A stretch of DNA of 64,000 bases from contig CABIVQ010000006.1 in the NCBI GenBank assembly GCA_902362365.1, positions 19,666 to 83,665 on the forward strand, in the 5' to 3' direction. Within the stretch, counting starts at the first letter, position 1; each line of letters begins with the position of its first letter. Origin of the DNA: Clostridiaceae bacterium (GTDB taxonomy: Bacteria > Bacillota > Clostridia > Peptostreptococcales > Peptostreptococcaceae). The notes under the pieces are model-generated. The model was given only the letters and a program-made list of their open reading frames with translations, was not told the DNA's origin and did not search any database. Shown here piece after piece: positions 35,566-45,653 of this stretch. The translations under genes and the position numbers were made by a program.

Positions 35566-36567
35566 ATGGATAGAAATTTAGCGTTAGAATTAGTAAGGGT
35601 AACAGAGGCTGCAGCTTTAGTATCTTCTAAATTTATGGGTAGAGGAGATAAAAATGGAGCAGATGGAGCAGCTGTTGAAGCTATGAGAAGAGCTTTTGAA
35701 TCTATTAAGATAAAGGGTGAAGTAGTTATAGGCGAAGGTGAGTTAGATGAAGCTCCTATGCTATATATAGGAGAAAAGGTTGGTTTACAAACAGATGATT
35801 GTAAGGAAGTAGACATAGCTGTAGATCCATTAGAAGGTACTACACTAATAGCCAAAGGTCTTCCAAATGCTATATCAGTAATAGCTATGGGTGCAAAAGG
35901 TAGTTTATTAAATGCGCCAGATACGTATATGAAAAAAATTATAGTTGGACCTAAAGCAAAAGGGGCAATAGATTTAAATAAGACTGTAGAAGAAAATATA
36001 TTGTCTGTAGCAAAAGCTTTGGGAAAAAAAACTTCTGAAATGACTATAATAACACAAGATAGAGAAAGACATGATTACATAGTTAAGGCAGCAAGAAGTT
36101 TAGGCGCTAGAATAAAGGTATTTAGTGATGGTGATGTTGCCGCAGGAATAGCTACATGTTTTGAAGAAACAGGAATAGATATGCTAATGGGAATTGGTGG
36201 AGGACCAGAAGGCGTAATAACGGCAGCGGCAGTAAAATGTATGGGTGGAGATATGCAAGGTCAAATATATCCATTAAGCGAACAAGAAATAAAGAGATGT
36301 CATGAAATGGGATTCTCAGATGAAGACATAGAAAAAATATTATTTATAGATGATTTAGCAAAGGGAGAAGATTTATTCTTTGCAGCAACAGGAATTACTC
36401 AAGGGGATTTATTAAAAGGAGTAGTACCTATAGGTAATAATAAAGCTACAACTCAATCTGTAGTTATGAGGGGTAAAACTGGAACTATAAGATTTATAGA
36501 TGCTATACATAGTTTAGATAAAAATGATATATTAGTAGATTTAATGAAAAAATATAACATGGACTAA
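35566..36567 (+). CDS. glpX: Class II fructose-1,6-bisphosphatase (GlpX)
   Basis: Gluconeogenic phosphatase that turns fructose-1,6-bisphosphate into fructose-6-phosphate. The 333-residue protein has the GlpX segments MGRGDKNGADGAAVEAMR, GEVVIGEGELDEAPML and the lithium-sensitive phosphatase metal motif DPLEGTT, then MGIGGGPEGVITAAA. I use ATG 35566 because AAGGAG at 35551-35556 fits it and the protein then starts MDRNLALELVRVTEAAA as in the family. An in-frame GTG 27 bases upstream lacks a ribosome site. Confidence 0.95.
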   Translation: MDRNLALELVRVTEAAALVSSKFMGRGDKNGADGAAVEAMRRAFESIKIKGEVVIGEGELDEAPMLYIGEKVGLQTDDCKEVDIAVDPLEGTTLIAKGLPNAISVIAMGAKGSLLNAPDTYMKKIIVGPKAKGAIDLNKTVEENILSVAKALGKKTSEMTIITQDRERHDYIVKAARSLGARIKVFSDGDVAAGIATCFEETGIDMLMGIGGGPEGVITAAAVKCMGGDMQGQIYPLSEQEIKRCHEMGFSDEDIEKILFIDDLAKGEDLFFAATGITQGDLLKGVVPIGNNKATTQSVVMRGKTGTIRFIDAIHSLDKNDILVDLMKKYNMD

Positions 36568-36571
36568 AATA

Positions 36572-36650
36572 GGGTTAGGTATGAATTAGTAGGTTGCGCT
36601 TATATATAAGTGTAACTCTAAGACTTACCTAACTTATTTCATTTTAGATA
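36572..36650 (+). terminator. Branched terminator-like hairpin after glpX
   Basis: GTTAGGTA (36574-36581) pairs with TACCTAAC (36626-36633). An inner hairpin GTTGCGCTTAT / ATAAGTGTAAC (with G-T pairs) sits inside it. A T-rich tail follows. Confidence 0.6.
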
Positions 36651-36712
36651 AGTAAAAAACATATGAATTATTTTACAAAAATTCTTAGAAAAAGGTATTT
36701 GGATATTATTTA

Positions 36713-36742
36713 TTGACCATAATATAATAATAATGATATTAT
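36713..36742 (+). promoter_or_regulatory. Candidate sigma-A promoter for rho
   Basis: TTGACC (36713-36718), an 18-base spacer and TATTAT (36737-36742) lie about 107 bases before the rho start. The leader could serve rho autoregulation. The rest of 36651-36848 is AT-rich with no other signal. Confidence 0.4.
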
Positions 36743-36848
36743 TAATTTAATTATTTAATAAAACTTTTCTTTTTCACACCTTTAATTCCCGATTGAATGA
36801 ATATCAAAATAAAATATATAGTTATACATAGAGGAGGATTTTTTTAAC

Positions 36849-38417
36849 TTGAATAATATAACGGTAGAAGAATTAAATAGTAAAACCTTAGCACAATTAA
36901 AAGATATAGCTAAAGAATTAAATATAAAATCAGTTAGTAAATATAAAAAAGGCGAATTAATTGAAATTATCAATGAAAATACAAGAAAAAGTTCAGCGGA
37001 AAGTGTTAAAAAAGACGAGAATAATTCTAATGAAAAACACAATGATATTAACAATAAATCACAAGAGAATATACAAACATATAATAATAAACAAGAAATA
37101 ACTTATGTAAAGCCTTATAATAAATACGAAAATAATAATAGAAATACAGATAGTAAAAGTCAGAGAATAGACAATAGGCCTCAAAATAATGATTATAGTA
37201 ATAAATCTCAAGGAATAGATAATAGACAACCTAGAAATAATAATAATAAATCTTATTATACTCCAAAGATAGTTGAAGAATCTAAAATAATTGATGAGTT
37301 CAATACTTCTAAAGATGATGAGGTAATGGGCGTATTAGAAATACTACCAGATGGTTTTGGGTTTTTAAGAGGTTCAAATTATCTATCTACAGAAGGGGAT
37401 GTTTATGTATCTCCATCTCAAATAAGAAGATTTAATATGAAAACAGGAGACAAGGTTAAAGGCATAACTAGACATCCTAAAACAGGTGAGAAATTTAGAG
37501 CGCTTTTATATGTTCAAAAAATAAATGATGAAAGACCTGAAACTGCAATACAAAGAAAAGCATTTGAAACTTTAACTCCTATATACCCGGAAGAAAAGTT
37601 AACTTTAGAAAAGAGTCAAGGTGAAATTGCCACAAGGCTTATAGATTTAATATCTCCTATAGGAAAAGGTCAAAGAGGATTAATAGTAGCACCTCCTAAG
37701 GCAGGTAAAACTATGCTTCTTAAAAATGTAGCAAATAGTATTGCAAAGAATCATCCCAATGTTGAATTAATAGTTCTTCTTATTGATGAAAGACCTGAAG
37801 AAGTTACTGACATGAAAGAGTCTATTAATGGAGATGTTATATACTCTACTTTCGATCAAGTTTCAAGTCATCATGTTAAGGTTGCTGAAATGGTTTTAAA
37901 TAGAGCACAAAGATTAGTAGAGCATGGTAAGGATGTAGTAATACTTTTAGATAGTATAACTAGACTTGCAAGGGCTTATAACTTAACTATATCTCCAACA
38001 GGAAGGACGCTATCTGGAGGTCTTGATCCAGGCGCATTACATGGACCTAAGAAATTCTTTGGTGCAGCTAGAAATATTAGACAAGGTGGTTCATTAACAA
38101 TACTTGCAACAGCATTGGTTGAAACTGGATCAAGAATGGATGACGTAATATTCGAAGAATTCAAAGGTACAGGTAATATGGAATTGCATTTAGATAGAAA
38201 ACTTGCAGAAAAAAGAATTTTCCCAGCAGTAGATATATATAAATCAGGAACAAGAAGAGAAGATTTATTACTTTCTGAAGAAGAAAAGACAGCACTTTGG
38301 AGGTTAAGAAGAGAAATGAGTAATAATTCAGTTATGGAAGTTACTGATAAAGTTATAGAATTATTAAAAAGAACAAAGAATAATGAAGAGTTTATTAAAT
38401 CAATAAAGGCGCTTTAA
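36849..38417 (+). CDS. rho: Transcription termination factor Rho with Asn-rich insertion
   Basis: Hexameric RNA-dependent ATPase that ends transcription. The 522-residue protein has a Rho-N/SAP-like helical segment (residues 1-42) and an Asn/Gln-rich, low-complexity insertion at about 42-140. A cold-shock-like RNA-binding fold begins near 158 ([14 protein letters not shown]), and the ATPase core has Walker [12 protein letters not shown] near 280-290 and [12 protein letters not shown]. The start is TTG 36849, 12 bases after AGGAGG, which is a rather long spacer. The insertion resembles the prion-like region reported for Clostridium botulinum Rho. It is followed by rpmE. Confidence 0.96.
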   Translation: MNNITVEELNSKTLAQLKDIAKELNIKSVSKYKKGELIEIINENTRKSSAESVKKDENNSNEKHNDINNKSQENIQTYNNKQEITYVKPYNKYENNNRNTDSKSQRIDNRPQNNDYSNKSQGIDNRQPRNNNNKSYYTPKIVEESKIIDEFNTSKDDEVMGVLEILPDGFGFLRGSNYLSTEGDVYVSPSQIRRFNMKTGDKVKGITRHPKTGEKFRALLYVQKINDERPETAIQRKAFETLTPIYPEEKLTLEKSQGEIATRLIDLISPIGKGQRGLIVAPPKAGKTMLLKNVANSIAKNHPNVELIVLLIDERPEEVTDMKESINGDVIYSTFDQVSSHHVKVAEMVLNRAQRLVEHGKDVVILLDSITRLARAYNLTISPTGRTLSGGLDPGALHGPKKFFGAARNIRQGGSLTILATALVETGSRMDDVIFEEFKGTGNMELHLDRKLAEKRIFPAVDIYKSGTRREDLLLSEEEKTALWRLRREMSNNSVMEVTDKVIELLKRTKNNEEFIKSIKAL

Positions 38418-38434
38418 TCTAAAATAAAAACTCC

Positions 38435-38463
38435 TTGTACCACTAAAAAACTTATGTTATAAT
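38435..38463 (+). promoter_or_regulatory. Sigma-A promoter for rpmE
   Basis: TTGTAC (38435-38440), exactly 17 bases, then TATAAT (38458-38463). It lies about 70 bases before the rpmE start codon. Confidence 0.7.
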
Positions 38464-38534
38464 GGTGTAGTTGATAATGTAAATGAAAAATTAATAATGA
38501 TTAATTTTAAAAATAAAGAGAAGAGGTGACAATA

Positions 38535-38735
38535 ATGCAAAAGGATATACAACCTAAATACAATGTTATTGAAGTAAGCTGTGCATGTGGAAATAAATTC
38601 CAAGCTGGTTCAACTAACGATGAAATAAAAGTTGAAATATGTTCAGAATGCCATCCATTCTATACTGGAAAGCAAAAGAATATAGAAAAAGGTGGAAGAA
38701 TCGACAAGTTCAAGAAGAGATTCAAAATGGACTAA
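38535..38735 (+). CDS. rpmE: 50S ribosomal protein L31, zinc-binding type
   Basis: A 66-residue ribosomal protein. Four Cys residues (C16-x-C18 and C36-x2-C39) show the zinc-binding (C+) form, as opposed to the zinc-independent L31B. The family tail [10 protein letters not shown] is present. The start ATG 38535 follows AAGAGGTGA; the in-frame GTG at 38526 lies inside that ribosome site and is rejected. It is separated from tdk by a terminator. Confidence 0.96.
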   Translation: MQKDIQPKYNVIEVSCACGNKFQAGSTNDEIKVEICSECHPFYTGKQKNIEKGGRIDKFKKRFKMD

Positions 38736-38747
38736 TTTTTATAAAAA

Positions 38748-38780
38748 ATGGAGTTGGGAAGCCAACTCCTATTTTATTTA
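38748..38780 (+). terminator. Terminator between rpmE and tdk
   Basis: A perfect 8-bp GC-rich stem GGAGTTGG / CCAACTCC (38750-38757 and 38762-38769) with a 4-base loop is followed by TATTTTATTT. Confidence 0.88.
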
Positions 38781-38798
38781 ACTAGGGGGTTCCAAATA

Positions 38799-39374
38799 AT
38801 GTATAGACCGATTAATCATGGTTATATAGAGGCTGTAATTGGGCCAATGTACAGTGGTAAAAGCGAAGAGCTAATAAGAAGGCTAAAAAGAGCTAAGATA
38901 GCAAAACAAAACGTTATGGTATTTAAGCCTAAAATAGATGATAGATATAGTAAAGAAGACGTAGTTTCACATAGCGGAGAAAGTATAGATGCAATTCCTA
39001 TAAATAAAGCTAATGAAATTTACGATTATATAGATAATAAAGTTCAAGTTGTTGGAATAGATGAAGTACAGTTTTTTGATGAAGAAGTTGTGAATGTAGC
39101 TGTAGATTTAGCTAACAAAGGAATTAGAGTTATAGCAGCAGGTCTTGATATGGATTTTAAAGGTGAGCCATTTGGACCAACACCTAAGTTATTAGCTATA
39201 GCAGAATTTGTTGATAAAATACAAGCTGTTTGTTCTGTTTGTGGACAACCTGCTACGAGATCTCAGAGATTAATTAATGGAGAACCAGCTAGATATAATG
39301 ATCCAATAATACAGGTTGGAGCAGTAGAAAGCTATGAAGCTAGATGCAGAAAATGCCATGTAGTATATAAATAA
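38799..39374 (+). CDS. tdk: Thymidine kinase (type II)
   Basis: Salvage kinase that makes dTMP from thymidine. The 191-residue protein has Walker [11 protein letters not shown] at 15-24, the Walker B-like GIDEVQFFD, and a C-terminal zinc ribbon with CSVC and CRKC pairs. I start at ATG 38799 (AGGGGG nine bases upstream); a longer frame from 38748 would read through the terminator. B. subtilis has the same rho-rpmE-tdk-prfA neighbourhood. Confidence 0.96.
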   Translation: MYRPINHGYIEAVIGPMYSGKSEELIRRLKRAKIAKQNVMVFKPKIDDRYSKEDVVSHSGESIDAIPINKANEIYDYIDNKVQVVGIDEVQFFDEEVVNVAVDLANKGIRVIAAGLDMDFKGEPFGPTPKLLAIAEFVDKIQAVCSVCGQPATRSQRLINGEPARYNDPIIQVGAVESYEARCRKCHVVYK

Positions 39375-39396
39375 AAATAAGCTGATTAAGAATATA

Positions 39397-39438
39397 TCCC
39401 TTTAGAGTGAGATAAAGTTTACTTTAAAGGGAATTTTT
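39397..39438 (+). terminator. Terminator after tdk
   Basis: TCCCTTTA (39397-39404) pairs with TAAAGGGA (39425-39432), followed by a T run. Confidence 0.85.
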
Positions 39439-39483
39439 ATATTATAATAAAATAAAAATATAAATTAGCTAAGAGGTGAGTAT

Positions 39484-40383
39484 ATGAGTAAACAAGCTGT
39501 TGGTGGGCAAGCTTTAATTGAAGGCGTAATGATGCAGTCAAAAGAAAAAAGAGCTATAGCTGTTAGAAAAGCAGATGGAGAGATTGTAATTAAAAAAAAT
39601 AAAATAAAAAGTTGGATAAATGATAAAAATATAGATAAAATTCCTTTTGTTAGAGGATCATTTATATTAATTGAAAACATGATTGAGGGTATTAATAGCT
39701 TGAATTACTCTTCAGAATTTTTTATGGATGAAGAAGATGAAGAGGAAGATAAATTTGATATATTGATTAAAAAAATATTTAAGCATAAAGCTAATGATGT
39801 AGTTTTAGGTATAGCTATGGTTTTTGCTATATTAATTTCCATAGGTATGTTTGTTTTAACTCCGACCTTCATAGGAGGCTTATTTTCAAAAATTATTTCT
39901 AATAAGGTTATTTTAAACTTAATAGAGGGAATAATTAGGATACTAATACTATTTACTTATATTGTTATAATTTCAAAAAATAAGGATATAGAAAGAACGT
40001 TCCAATACCATGGAGCAGAACATAAAGCTGTATACTGTTATGAAAATAATTTAGAACTTACTATTGAAAATGCAAGAAAGTTTACTACATTACACCCTAG
40101 ATGTGGAACAAACTTCTTATTTATAGTCATGTCTACATCTATAATATTATTTTCATTCTTTGGATGGCCAAATCCTCTAGCTAGAGTGATAATGAGAATA
40201 GTATGTATTCCAGTGGTTGCTGGTATATCTTATGAAATAATTAGATTTCTTGGGAAATATAACAATAAATTAACTAAAATTGTTGCATATCCAGGAATGA
40301 TGTTACAAAAGTTTACTACAAAAGAGCCAGATGATTCACAGTTAGAGGTGGCATTAGCTGCATTAAAAGCTGTTGTGAACTAA
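39484..40383 (+). CDS. yqhQ: DUF1385 membrane protein, YqhQ family
   Basis: A 299-residue membrane protein of unknown function, widely conserved in Firmicutes. It begins KQAVGGQALIEGVMMQSKEK, the family signature. It has an acidic cytosolic segment (MDEEDEEEDKFD near 80-92), membrane helices near 110-135, 148-170 and 215-260, and the conserved YHGAEHKAVYCYEN and TLHPRCGTNFL blocks. The His/Cys residues in these blocks suggest metal binding, but this is inference. It is linked to prmC and prfA with a 15-base gap. GAGGTGAG precedes the ATG. Confidence 0.88.
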   Translation: MSKQAVGGQALIEGVMMQSKEKRAIAVRKADGEIVIKKNKIKSWINDKNIDKIPFVRGSFILIENMIEGINSLNYSSEFFMDEEDEEEDKFDILIKKIFKHKANDVVLGIAMVFAILISIGMFVLTPTFIGGLFSKIISNKVILNLIEGIIRILILFTYIVIISKNKDIERTFQYHGAEHKAVYCYENNLELTIENARKFTTLHPRCGTNFLFIVMSTSIILFSFFGWPNPLARVIMRIVCIPVVAGISYEIIRFLGKYNNKLTKIVAYPGMMLQKFTTKEPDDSQLEVALAALKAVVN

Positions 40384-40398
40384 GAAAAAGGAGCCGTT

Positions 40399-41250
40399 AT
40401 GACAATTAGAGATATAATTATAAAGTACTCACAAGAGTTAGAACATATAAGTGACACGCCAAGACTAGATGTTGAAATATTACTAGAAAAAGCTCTTGGA
40501 AATGTAGATAGTCTTTATATACGTTTAAATTTAAATAAAGAATTAACACAAGAACAAGAAGATTTATTTAATACATTTATACAAGATAGATTAAAGGGAA
40601 GACCGGTAGCTTATATAGTAGGAAATAGAGAATTTATGGGATTAGATTTTTATGTACAAGAAGGAGTTTTAATTCCAAGACCAGATACAGAGCCTTTAGT
40701 AGAAGAGTTAATAGAACTTTGTAGAGGAAAAGAAAATTTAAATATTCTAGATATAGGAACTGGTTCAGGGGCTATAACTATAAGTTTGGCAAAATACTTG
40801 AATACTTCTAAGGTAAAATCTTTTGACATATCAGATATAGCATTAGAAGTTGGTAAAAAGAACGCAATAAGTAATGAAGTTGATGATAGAGTTGAATTTA
40901 TAAAATCCGATTTATTTAGCTCTATAGAAAATAAAAGTATACAATTTGATGTTATAGTTTCTAATCCACCTTACATACCTAAAAAGGATATAGAAACTTT
41001 ACATACTCAGGTGAAGGACTATGAGCCATATACAGCTTTAGAAGGTGGGGAAGATGGATTAGACTTTTATAGAAGCATAACAGAACAATCAAGAATGTAT
41101 CTAAAAGAAAATGGAATTTTAGCATATGAAGTTGGCCATGATCAAGCTGAGGATGTATCAAAGATAATGAAGGATAATGGATATACTAAAATATATACAA
41201 AGAAAGACTTACAGGGGATTGATAGAGTTGTTATAGGCTATAAACTATGA
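40399..41250 (+). CDS. prmC: Release factor glutamine methyltransferase PrmC
   Basis: Methylates the Gln of the GGQ motif in release factors, including PrfA encoded next. The 283-residue protein has an N-terminal helical domain (about 1-75), the SAM-binding segment ILDIGTGSGAITISLAK near 114-130, and the catalytic NPPY motif at 189-192. The neighbour prfA fits the substrate relationship. A promoter for prfA lies at its very end. AAAGGAG precedes the ATG. Confidence 0.96.
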   Translation: MTIRDIIIKYSQELEHISDTPRLDVEILLEKALGNVDSLYIRLNLNKELTQEQEDLFNTFIQDRLKGRPVAYIVGNREFMGLDFYVQEGVLIPRPDTEPLVEELIELCRGKENLNILDIGTGSGAITISLAKYLNTSKVKSFDISDIALEVGKKNAISNEVDDRVEFIKSDLFSSIENKSIQFDVIVSNPPYIPKKDIETLHTQVKDYEPYTALEGGEDGLDFYRSITEQSRMYLKENGILAYEVGHDQAEDVSKIMKDNGYTKIYTKKDLQGIDRVVIGYKL

Positions 41251-41256
41251 TATAAT
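41228..41256 (+). promoter_or_regulatory. Sigma-A promoter for prfA inside the prmC end
   Basis: TTGTTA (41228-41233), exactly 17 bases, then TATAAT (41251-41256). It overlaps the prmC stop and lies about 37 bases before the prfA start. Confidence 0.6.
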
Positions 41257-41292
41257 GAAAAATTGATATGCTACAATTAAAGAGGTGAAAGT

Positions 41293-42357
41293 ATGTTACA
41301 GAAATTAGCAGTACTAGAAGATAAATATAAAGAATTAACAGAAAAAATAAGTGATCCTGAAGTAATAAGTGATCAAAAAGTTTGGCAAAAATATATGAAA
41401 GAGCATGCTGACTTAGAACCAATTATAATGAAATTCAGAGAATATCAGTCTGTTCTAAACAGTATAAAAGACTCTAAGGAAATATTACAAGAGGAATCTG
41501 ATGAGGAATTAAGAGAGTTAGCTAAAATGGAACTATCTGAAATGGAAGATCAAGTAGAACCATTAGAAGCTGAATTAAAAATATTATTATTACCTAAGGA
41601 CCCTAACGATGAAAAGAACGTTATAGTTGAGGTTAGAGGTGGAGCAGGTGGAGATGAAGCAGCTCTATTTGCTGGAGACTTATTCAGAATGTATTCAAGA
41701 TATGCTGAAAGAAGAAGATGGAAGATAGAATTATTAAGTGCTAGTGATACTGGTGTTGGTGGATATAAAGAGGTATCTTTCTTAATAAAAGGTAAAGGTG
41801 CATACTCAAGATTAAAGTATGAATCAGGAGTTCATAGAGTTCAAAGAATTCCAGCAACTGAATCTGGAGGAAGAATACATACATCAACTGCAACAGTTGC
41901 GGTATTACCAGAAGTTGAGACTGTAGAAGTAAATATAAACCCAAATGACCTAAGAATAGATGTTTTCCGTTCTTCAGGAAATGGTGGTCAAAGTGTTAAT
42001 ACTACTGACTCTGCAGTAAGAATAACTCACATACCTACAGGAGAAGTAGTATCTTGCCAAGATGGTAAATCACAGTTAAAGAATAAAGAACAAGCTTTAA
42101 AAATACTTGTTGCTAGACTTAATGATAAGGCTATAGCTGAACAAAATAAAGAAATATCAGCTGAAAGAAAGAGTCAGGTAGGTACAGGTGACAGATCTGA
42201 GAGAATAAGAACTTATAACTTCCCTCAAGGAAGAGTAAGTGACCATAGAATAAACTTAACATTATATAAGTTAGATCAATTCTTAGATGGAGATATCGAT
42301 GAAATGATAGATGCTCTTATAACAGTTGATCAAACTGAAAAAATGTCTGCAATATAA
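41293..42357 (+). CDS. prfA: Peptide chain release factor 1
   Basis: Ends translation at UAA and UAG codons. The 354-residue protein has the tripeptide anticodon PAT in [14 protein letters not shown], which defines RF1, and the GGQ catalytic motif at residues 231-233, the target of PrmC. Length is normal. AGAGGTGA precedes the ATG. A strong terminator follows. Confidence 0.98.
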   Translation: MLQKLAVLEDKYKELTEKISDPEVISDQKVWQKYMKEHADLEPIIMKFREYQSVLNSIKDSKEILQEESDEELRELAKMELSEMEDQVEPLEAELKILLLPKDPNDEKNVIVEVRGGAGGDEAALFAGDLFRMYSRYAERRRWKIELLSASDTGVGGYKEVSFLIKGKGAYSRLKYESGVHRVQRIPATESGGRIHTSTATVAVLPEVETVEVNINPNDLRIDVFRSSGNGGQSVNTTDSAVRITHIPTGEVVSCQDGKSQLKNKEQALKILVARLNDKAIAEQNKEISAERKSQVGTGDRSERIRTYNFPQGRVSDHRINLTLYKLDQFLDGDIDEMIDALITVDQTEKMSAI

Positions 42358-42380
42358 ATCCCTAATATTTAGGGATTTTT
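42356..42380 (+). terminator. Terminator overlapping the prfA stop codon
   Basis: AAATCCCTAA (42356-42365) and TTAGGGATTT (42369-42378) form a 10-bp stem with a 3-base loop and T tail. The first arm begins within the TAA stop. Confidence 0.9.
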
Positions 42381-42454
42381 CTATAGAAACTTTAGTTATC
42401 TTATAGACTTGTGCTGTATATAATTATTATATAATGGTACAAGGGGGTTGAGAA

Positions 42455-43135
42455 TTGATACTAAGAATTACTTTAATAGGTTTATTTGCAGGGGTTATAG
42501 GAACCGGTTTTGGGGGAGTAATAGCAGCTCTTTTTAAGAAAAAGGTAGACAGATATATAGATTTTTTCATGGGGCTATCAGGTGGAATAATGTTAGCTGT
42601 TGTAGTATTTGACTTAATGAAAGAATCTATGGAGATTATGGGGGTTATGCAGACAGTTATATTTACATTCGTAGGAGTAATTATAACAATGCTCATAAAG
42701 TCAAGCTTAGATATATCTAGTGATATGAAGTCAGGATATTTAATTTTTTTGAGTATATTATTACATAATCTGCCGGAAGGACTGGCTATTGGGTCGTCTT
42801 TTATGTCAAAAGAATCTCTAGGGATGACTTTAGCAATAGTTATAGGAATACATAATATACCTGAAGGATTAGCAATGGCATTAAGTTTGGTTGGTAGCAA
42901 AATGAAAATTGCTAAGGTAATTTTATTTACAATAATAGCAGGAATACCTATGGGTATAGGAAGTTTTTTAGGTGCTTATTTTGGGGGGATTTTTTCTTCT
43001 CTTATAGGTGTATTTCTTGCTACAGCAGCTGGTACAATGATGTACGTTGTCTTAGAAGAAATATTTCCTAAATCAAGAAGTCTATATTGTATAATTGGAT
43101 TTTTAGTAGGTACATTAATTGTATATTGTATCTAA
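42455..43135 (+). CDS. ZIP-family divalent metal transporter
   Basis: A 226-residue membrane protein with about eight helices of the ZIP (ZupT-like) family, which imports zinc or other divalent cations. The metal-binding helix segments are HNLPEGLAIGSSF (about 106-118) and HNIPEGLAMALSL (about 132-144). The start is TTG 42455 after AGGGGG. The metal carried cannot be told from sequence. In B. subtilis the related neighbourhood carries the manganese exporter MntP, a different family. Confidence 0.9.
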   Translation: MILRITLIGLFAGVIGTGFGGVIAALFKKKVDRYIDFFMGLSGGIMLAVVVFDLMKESMEIMGVMQTVIFTFVGVIITMLIKSSLDISSDMKSGYLIFLSILLHNLPEGLAIGSSFMSKESLGMTLAIVIGIHNIPEGLAMALSLVGSKMKIAKVILFTIIAGIPMGIGSFLGAYFGGIFSSLIGVFLATAAGTMMYVVLEEIFPKSRSLYCIIGFLVGTLIVYCI

Positions 43136-43160
43136 AACTAAAACAAAGGTAGGTATACAA

Positions 43161-44204
43161 ATGATGAGAACTATCATAAGTAAAATTGAATCAGAAAACA
43201 TAGATATAAAAGAAATAGAAAAACATGCAAAACTTTTAAAAGAAGGAAATACAGTTATATTTCCAACAGAAACAGTATATGGATTAGGAGCGAATGCTTT
43301 GGATGAAAATGCTGTGAAGAAAATATATGAAGCAAAGGGAAGACCGAGTGATAATCCTCTTATAGTTCATATTTCAGAGGAAGAAGAGGTATATGACTTA
43401 GCTAAAAATGTAAGTGAAAAGGCCAAAAAGGTAATGCGAAAATTTTGGCCAGGACCTATAACTATAGTTTTAAATAAAAAAGATATAGTTCCTAAAACTA
43501 CTAGCGGAGGATTAGATACAGTAGCTATAAGAATGCCATCACATAAAATTGCACAAGCAGTAATAAAAGAAGCTGGGGTTCCTATAGCAGCTCCTTCTGC
43601 AAATATATCAGGAAGACCATCTCCAACAAAAGAAGCTCATGTCAAAGAAGAAATGAATGGTAGAGTAAATGGAATAATTTTAGGTGGAGATTGTAACTTT
43701 GGATTAGAATCTACAGTTTTAGATATGACTGAAGAAGTACCTATGATTCTTAGACCAGGTAGTATAACTAAGGAAGAATTGGAAAAGTTAATTGGAGAGG
43801 TAAATTTAGACCCATCTTTAGAAAAAAAAGAAGATAATAAAAAGGCAAAGGCTCCTGGAATGAAATATACACATTATTCTCCTAATGCTGATGTTTACAT
43901 AGTATCGGGAAATTCCGAAGATGTAGTACAAAAGATAAATGATTTAGTTCAAAAAAATGAAAATAATGGATTAAAAACAGGTGTAATGTGCTTAAATAAA
44001 AATTATGAAAAATACAATGGTCTAGTTATATCTCTTGGGGAAAATTTAGAAGAAGTAGGTAGCAACTTATTTAGTACTCTTATAGAAATGGATAAAAATA
44101 AAATAGACATAATATATTCAGAAGAATTCCCTGTAAGTGGAGTAGGAAGAGCTATAATGAATAGATTACTTAAATCAGCTGGATACAAAATAATTAGAGC
44201 TTAA
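43161..44204 (+). CDS. sua5: L-threonylcarbamoyladenylate synthase, Sua5 type
   Basis: Makes threonylcarbamoyl-AMP for the t6A modification of tRNAs that read ANN codons. The 347-residue protein has the YrdC domain (about 15-200; FPTETVYGLGANALDE, AKGRPSDNPLIVHI, PSANISGRPSPT) and a C-terminal Sua5 domain (about 250-347), joined by the linker APGMKYTHYSP. I start at ATG 43161, 7-8 bases after AGGTAGG; the upstream frame from 43119 overlaps the ZIP gene. B. subtilis ywlC is the counterpart near prfA and rpiB. Confidence 0.95.
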   Translation: MMRTIISKIESENIDIKEIEKHAKLLKEGNTVIFPTETVYGLGANALDENAVKKIYEAKGRPSDNPLIVHISEEEEVYDLAKNVSEKAKKVMRKFWPGPITIVLNKKDIVPKTTSGGLDTVAIRMPSHKIAQAVIKEAGVPIAAPSANISGRPSPTKEAHVKEEMNGRVNGIILGGDCNFGLESTVLDMTEEVPMILRPGSITKEELEKLIGEVNLDPSLEKKEDNKKAKAPGMKYTHYSPNADVYIVSGNSEDVVQKINDLVQKNENNGLKTGVMCLNKNYEKYNGLVISLGENLEEVGSNLFSTLIEMDKNKIDIIYSEEFPVSGVGRAIMNRLLKSAGYKIIRA

Positions 44205-44282
44205 TTTTGAATATTAAAATTATGTCAAAAATACTAGTAAAATGTTGCTTAATTTAATATAATATCATAAGAATACTATTAG

Positions 44283-44324
44283 ATAGTGAATATTTTATAT
44301 AATAAATTTAATTAAATTCGCTAT
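44283..44324 (+). terminator. Weak terminator-like inverted repeat between sua5 and rpiB
   Basis: ATAGTGAAT (44283-44291) pairs with ATTCGCTAT (44316-44324), one G-T pair, followed by TTTTAAT. The rest of the intergenic stretch is AT-rich. Confidence 0.35.
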
Positions 44325-44383
44325 TTTAATAAAAAATACAAAAATATACATAACTAAATATAAAATGCGGAGGAAAATTTAAT

Positions 44384-44836
44384 ATGAAAATCGGATTAGG
44401 ATGTGACCATGGAGGATATAACCTTAAATCAGAAATAATCAAGCATTTAGAATCTAAGGGGATTGAATGTGTAGATTATGGTACAAATAATGATTTAGAT
44501 TCAGTAGATTACCCAATATACGGGGAATCGGTTGCCAATGCAGTAGTAAACAAAGATGTAGATTATGGAATCGTTTGTTGTGGTACAGGGATTGGAATAT
44601 CTTTAGCTGCAAATAAAGTTCCAGGAATAAGATGTGCTGTAGTATCAGATGTATTTTCAGCAAAAATGTCGAAAGCTCATAATAATGCAAATATGCTATC
44701 TTTAGGAGAGAGAGTTATAGGAAAAGGACTTGCTTTAGAAATAGTAGATGCATGGATAAATACTGAGTTTGAGGGAGATAGACACTCTAGAAGAGTTGAT
44801 ATGATAAATAAAATAGAAGAAAAGCATAGTAAATAG
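44384..44836 (+). CDS. rpiB: Ribose-5-phosphate isomerase B
   Basis: Interconverts ribose-5-phosphate and ribulose-5-phosphate in the pentose pathway, linking to the transketolase genes further downstream. The 150-residue protein has [15 protein letters not shown] at the N terminus, the catalytic Cys region [17 protein letters not shown] and [16 protein letters not shown]. Length is typical. GGAGGAAAATTTA precedes the ATG. It lies 13 bases before upp. Confidence 0.96.
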   Translation: MKIGLGCDHGGYNLKSEIIKHLESKGIECVDYGTNNDLDSVDYPIYGESVANAVVNKDVDYGIVCCGTGIGISLAANKVPGIRCAVVSDVFSAKMSKAHNNANMLSLGERVIGKGLALEIVDAWINTEFEGDRHSRRVDMINKIEEKHSK

Positions 44837-44849
44837 GAGGCAGTATAAT

Positions 44850-45479
44850 ATGAGTAAAGTAATAGTAACAGATCATCCATTAATACAACACAAACTAACA
44901 TTAATGAGAGATAAAAATACAGGTTCTAAGGATTTTAGACAACTTTTAACAGAAATAACAATGTTAATGGGATATGAAATAACTAGAAATTTACCATTAG
45001 AAGATGCAGAAATAGAAACACCAGTGGTAAATGCTACATGTAAGGTATTACAAGGTAAAAAATTAGGAATAGTTCCTATATTAAGAGCTGGATTAGGAAT
45101 GGTAGATGGATTAGTAAACTTAATACCGGCAGCTAAAATAGGACACGTTGGACTATATAGAGATCCTGAAACTTTACAACCAGTTGAATATTACTGCAAA
45201 CTTCCTCAAGATATACATGAAAGAGAAATGTTAATAGTAGATCCGATGCTTGCTACTGGTGGATCAGCAGTTGCTGCAATAGATGTATTAAAGAAGAAAG
45301 GTGCTACAAATATAAAGTTAGTTAACTTAGTTGCAGCTCCAGAAGGGATAGAAGAAGTTAAGAAGTATCATCCTGATGTAGATATATATGTTGCATCTAT
45401 AGATGAAAAATTAAATGATCATGGATACATTGTTCCAGGATTAGGTGATGCAGGAGATAGATTATTCGGTACAAAATAA
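44850..45479 (+). CDS. upp: Uracil phosphoribosyltransferase
   Basis: Salvage enzyme that makes UMP from uracil and PRPP, the product of prs. The 209-residue protein has the PRPP loop [18 protein letters not shown] near 128-145, and the uracil-binding C terminus [16 protein letters not shown]. Length is normal. AGGAGG precedes the ATG, and a terminator follows. The upp-atp order is the same as in B. subtilis. Confidence 0.97.
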   Translation: MSKVIVTDHPLIQHKLTLMRDKNTGSKDFRQLLTEITMLMGYEITRNLPLEDAEIETPVVNATCKVLQGKKLGIVPILRAGLGMVDGLVNLIPAAKIGHVGLYRDPETLQPVEYYCKLPQDIHEREMLIVDPMLATGGSAVAAIDVLKKKGATNIKLVNLVAAPEGIEEVKKYHPDVDIYVASIDEKLNDHGYIVPGLGDAGDRLFGTK

Positions 45480-45492
45480 ATGTAAAAATATA

Positions 45493-45532
45493 TAGGACAG
45501 TCTTAAAACTAAATTTTAAGCCTGTCCTTTTA
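45493..45532 (+). terminator. Terminator after upp
   Basis: GGACAG-T-CTTAAAA pairs with TTTTAAG-C-CTGTCC (45495-45527) with one mismatch and is followed by TTTT. Confidence 0.88.
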
Positions 45533-45653
45533 TAGTATTTTATAGTTTGGTGTAATTTTGTTAAGTAATATCTAAAATTAATTTCTTTTTTTAGGTAGAA
45601 AGGTTAAAATTACAATAAAAATTTAGAAAATTAAGAAAAGCATATAAAAAGAA

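Noticed and set aside
35355..35855. 166-residue minus-strand ORF over the glpX start
   Set aside because: It is antisense to glpX and its leader, has no ribosome site, and its composition is that of a shadow frame.
38748..38801. Longer tdk start at 38748
   Set aside because: It would translate through the rpmE terminator hairpin; ATG 38799 has AGGGGG at good spacing and the family's N terminus.
42427..42900. 157-residue minus-strand ORF over the ZIP gene
   Set aside because: Antisense shadow. The plus frame carries the HNxPEG metal motifs.
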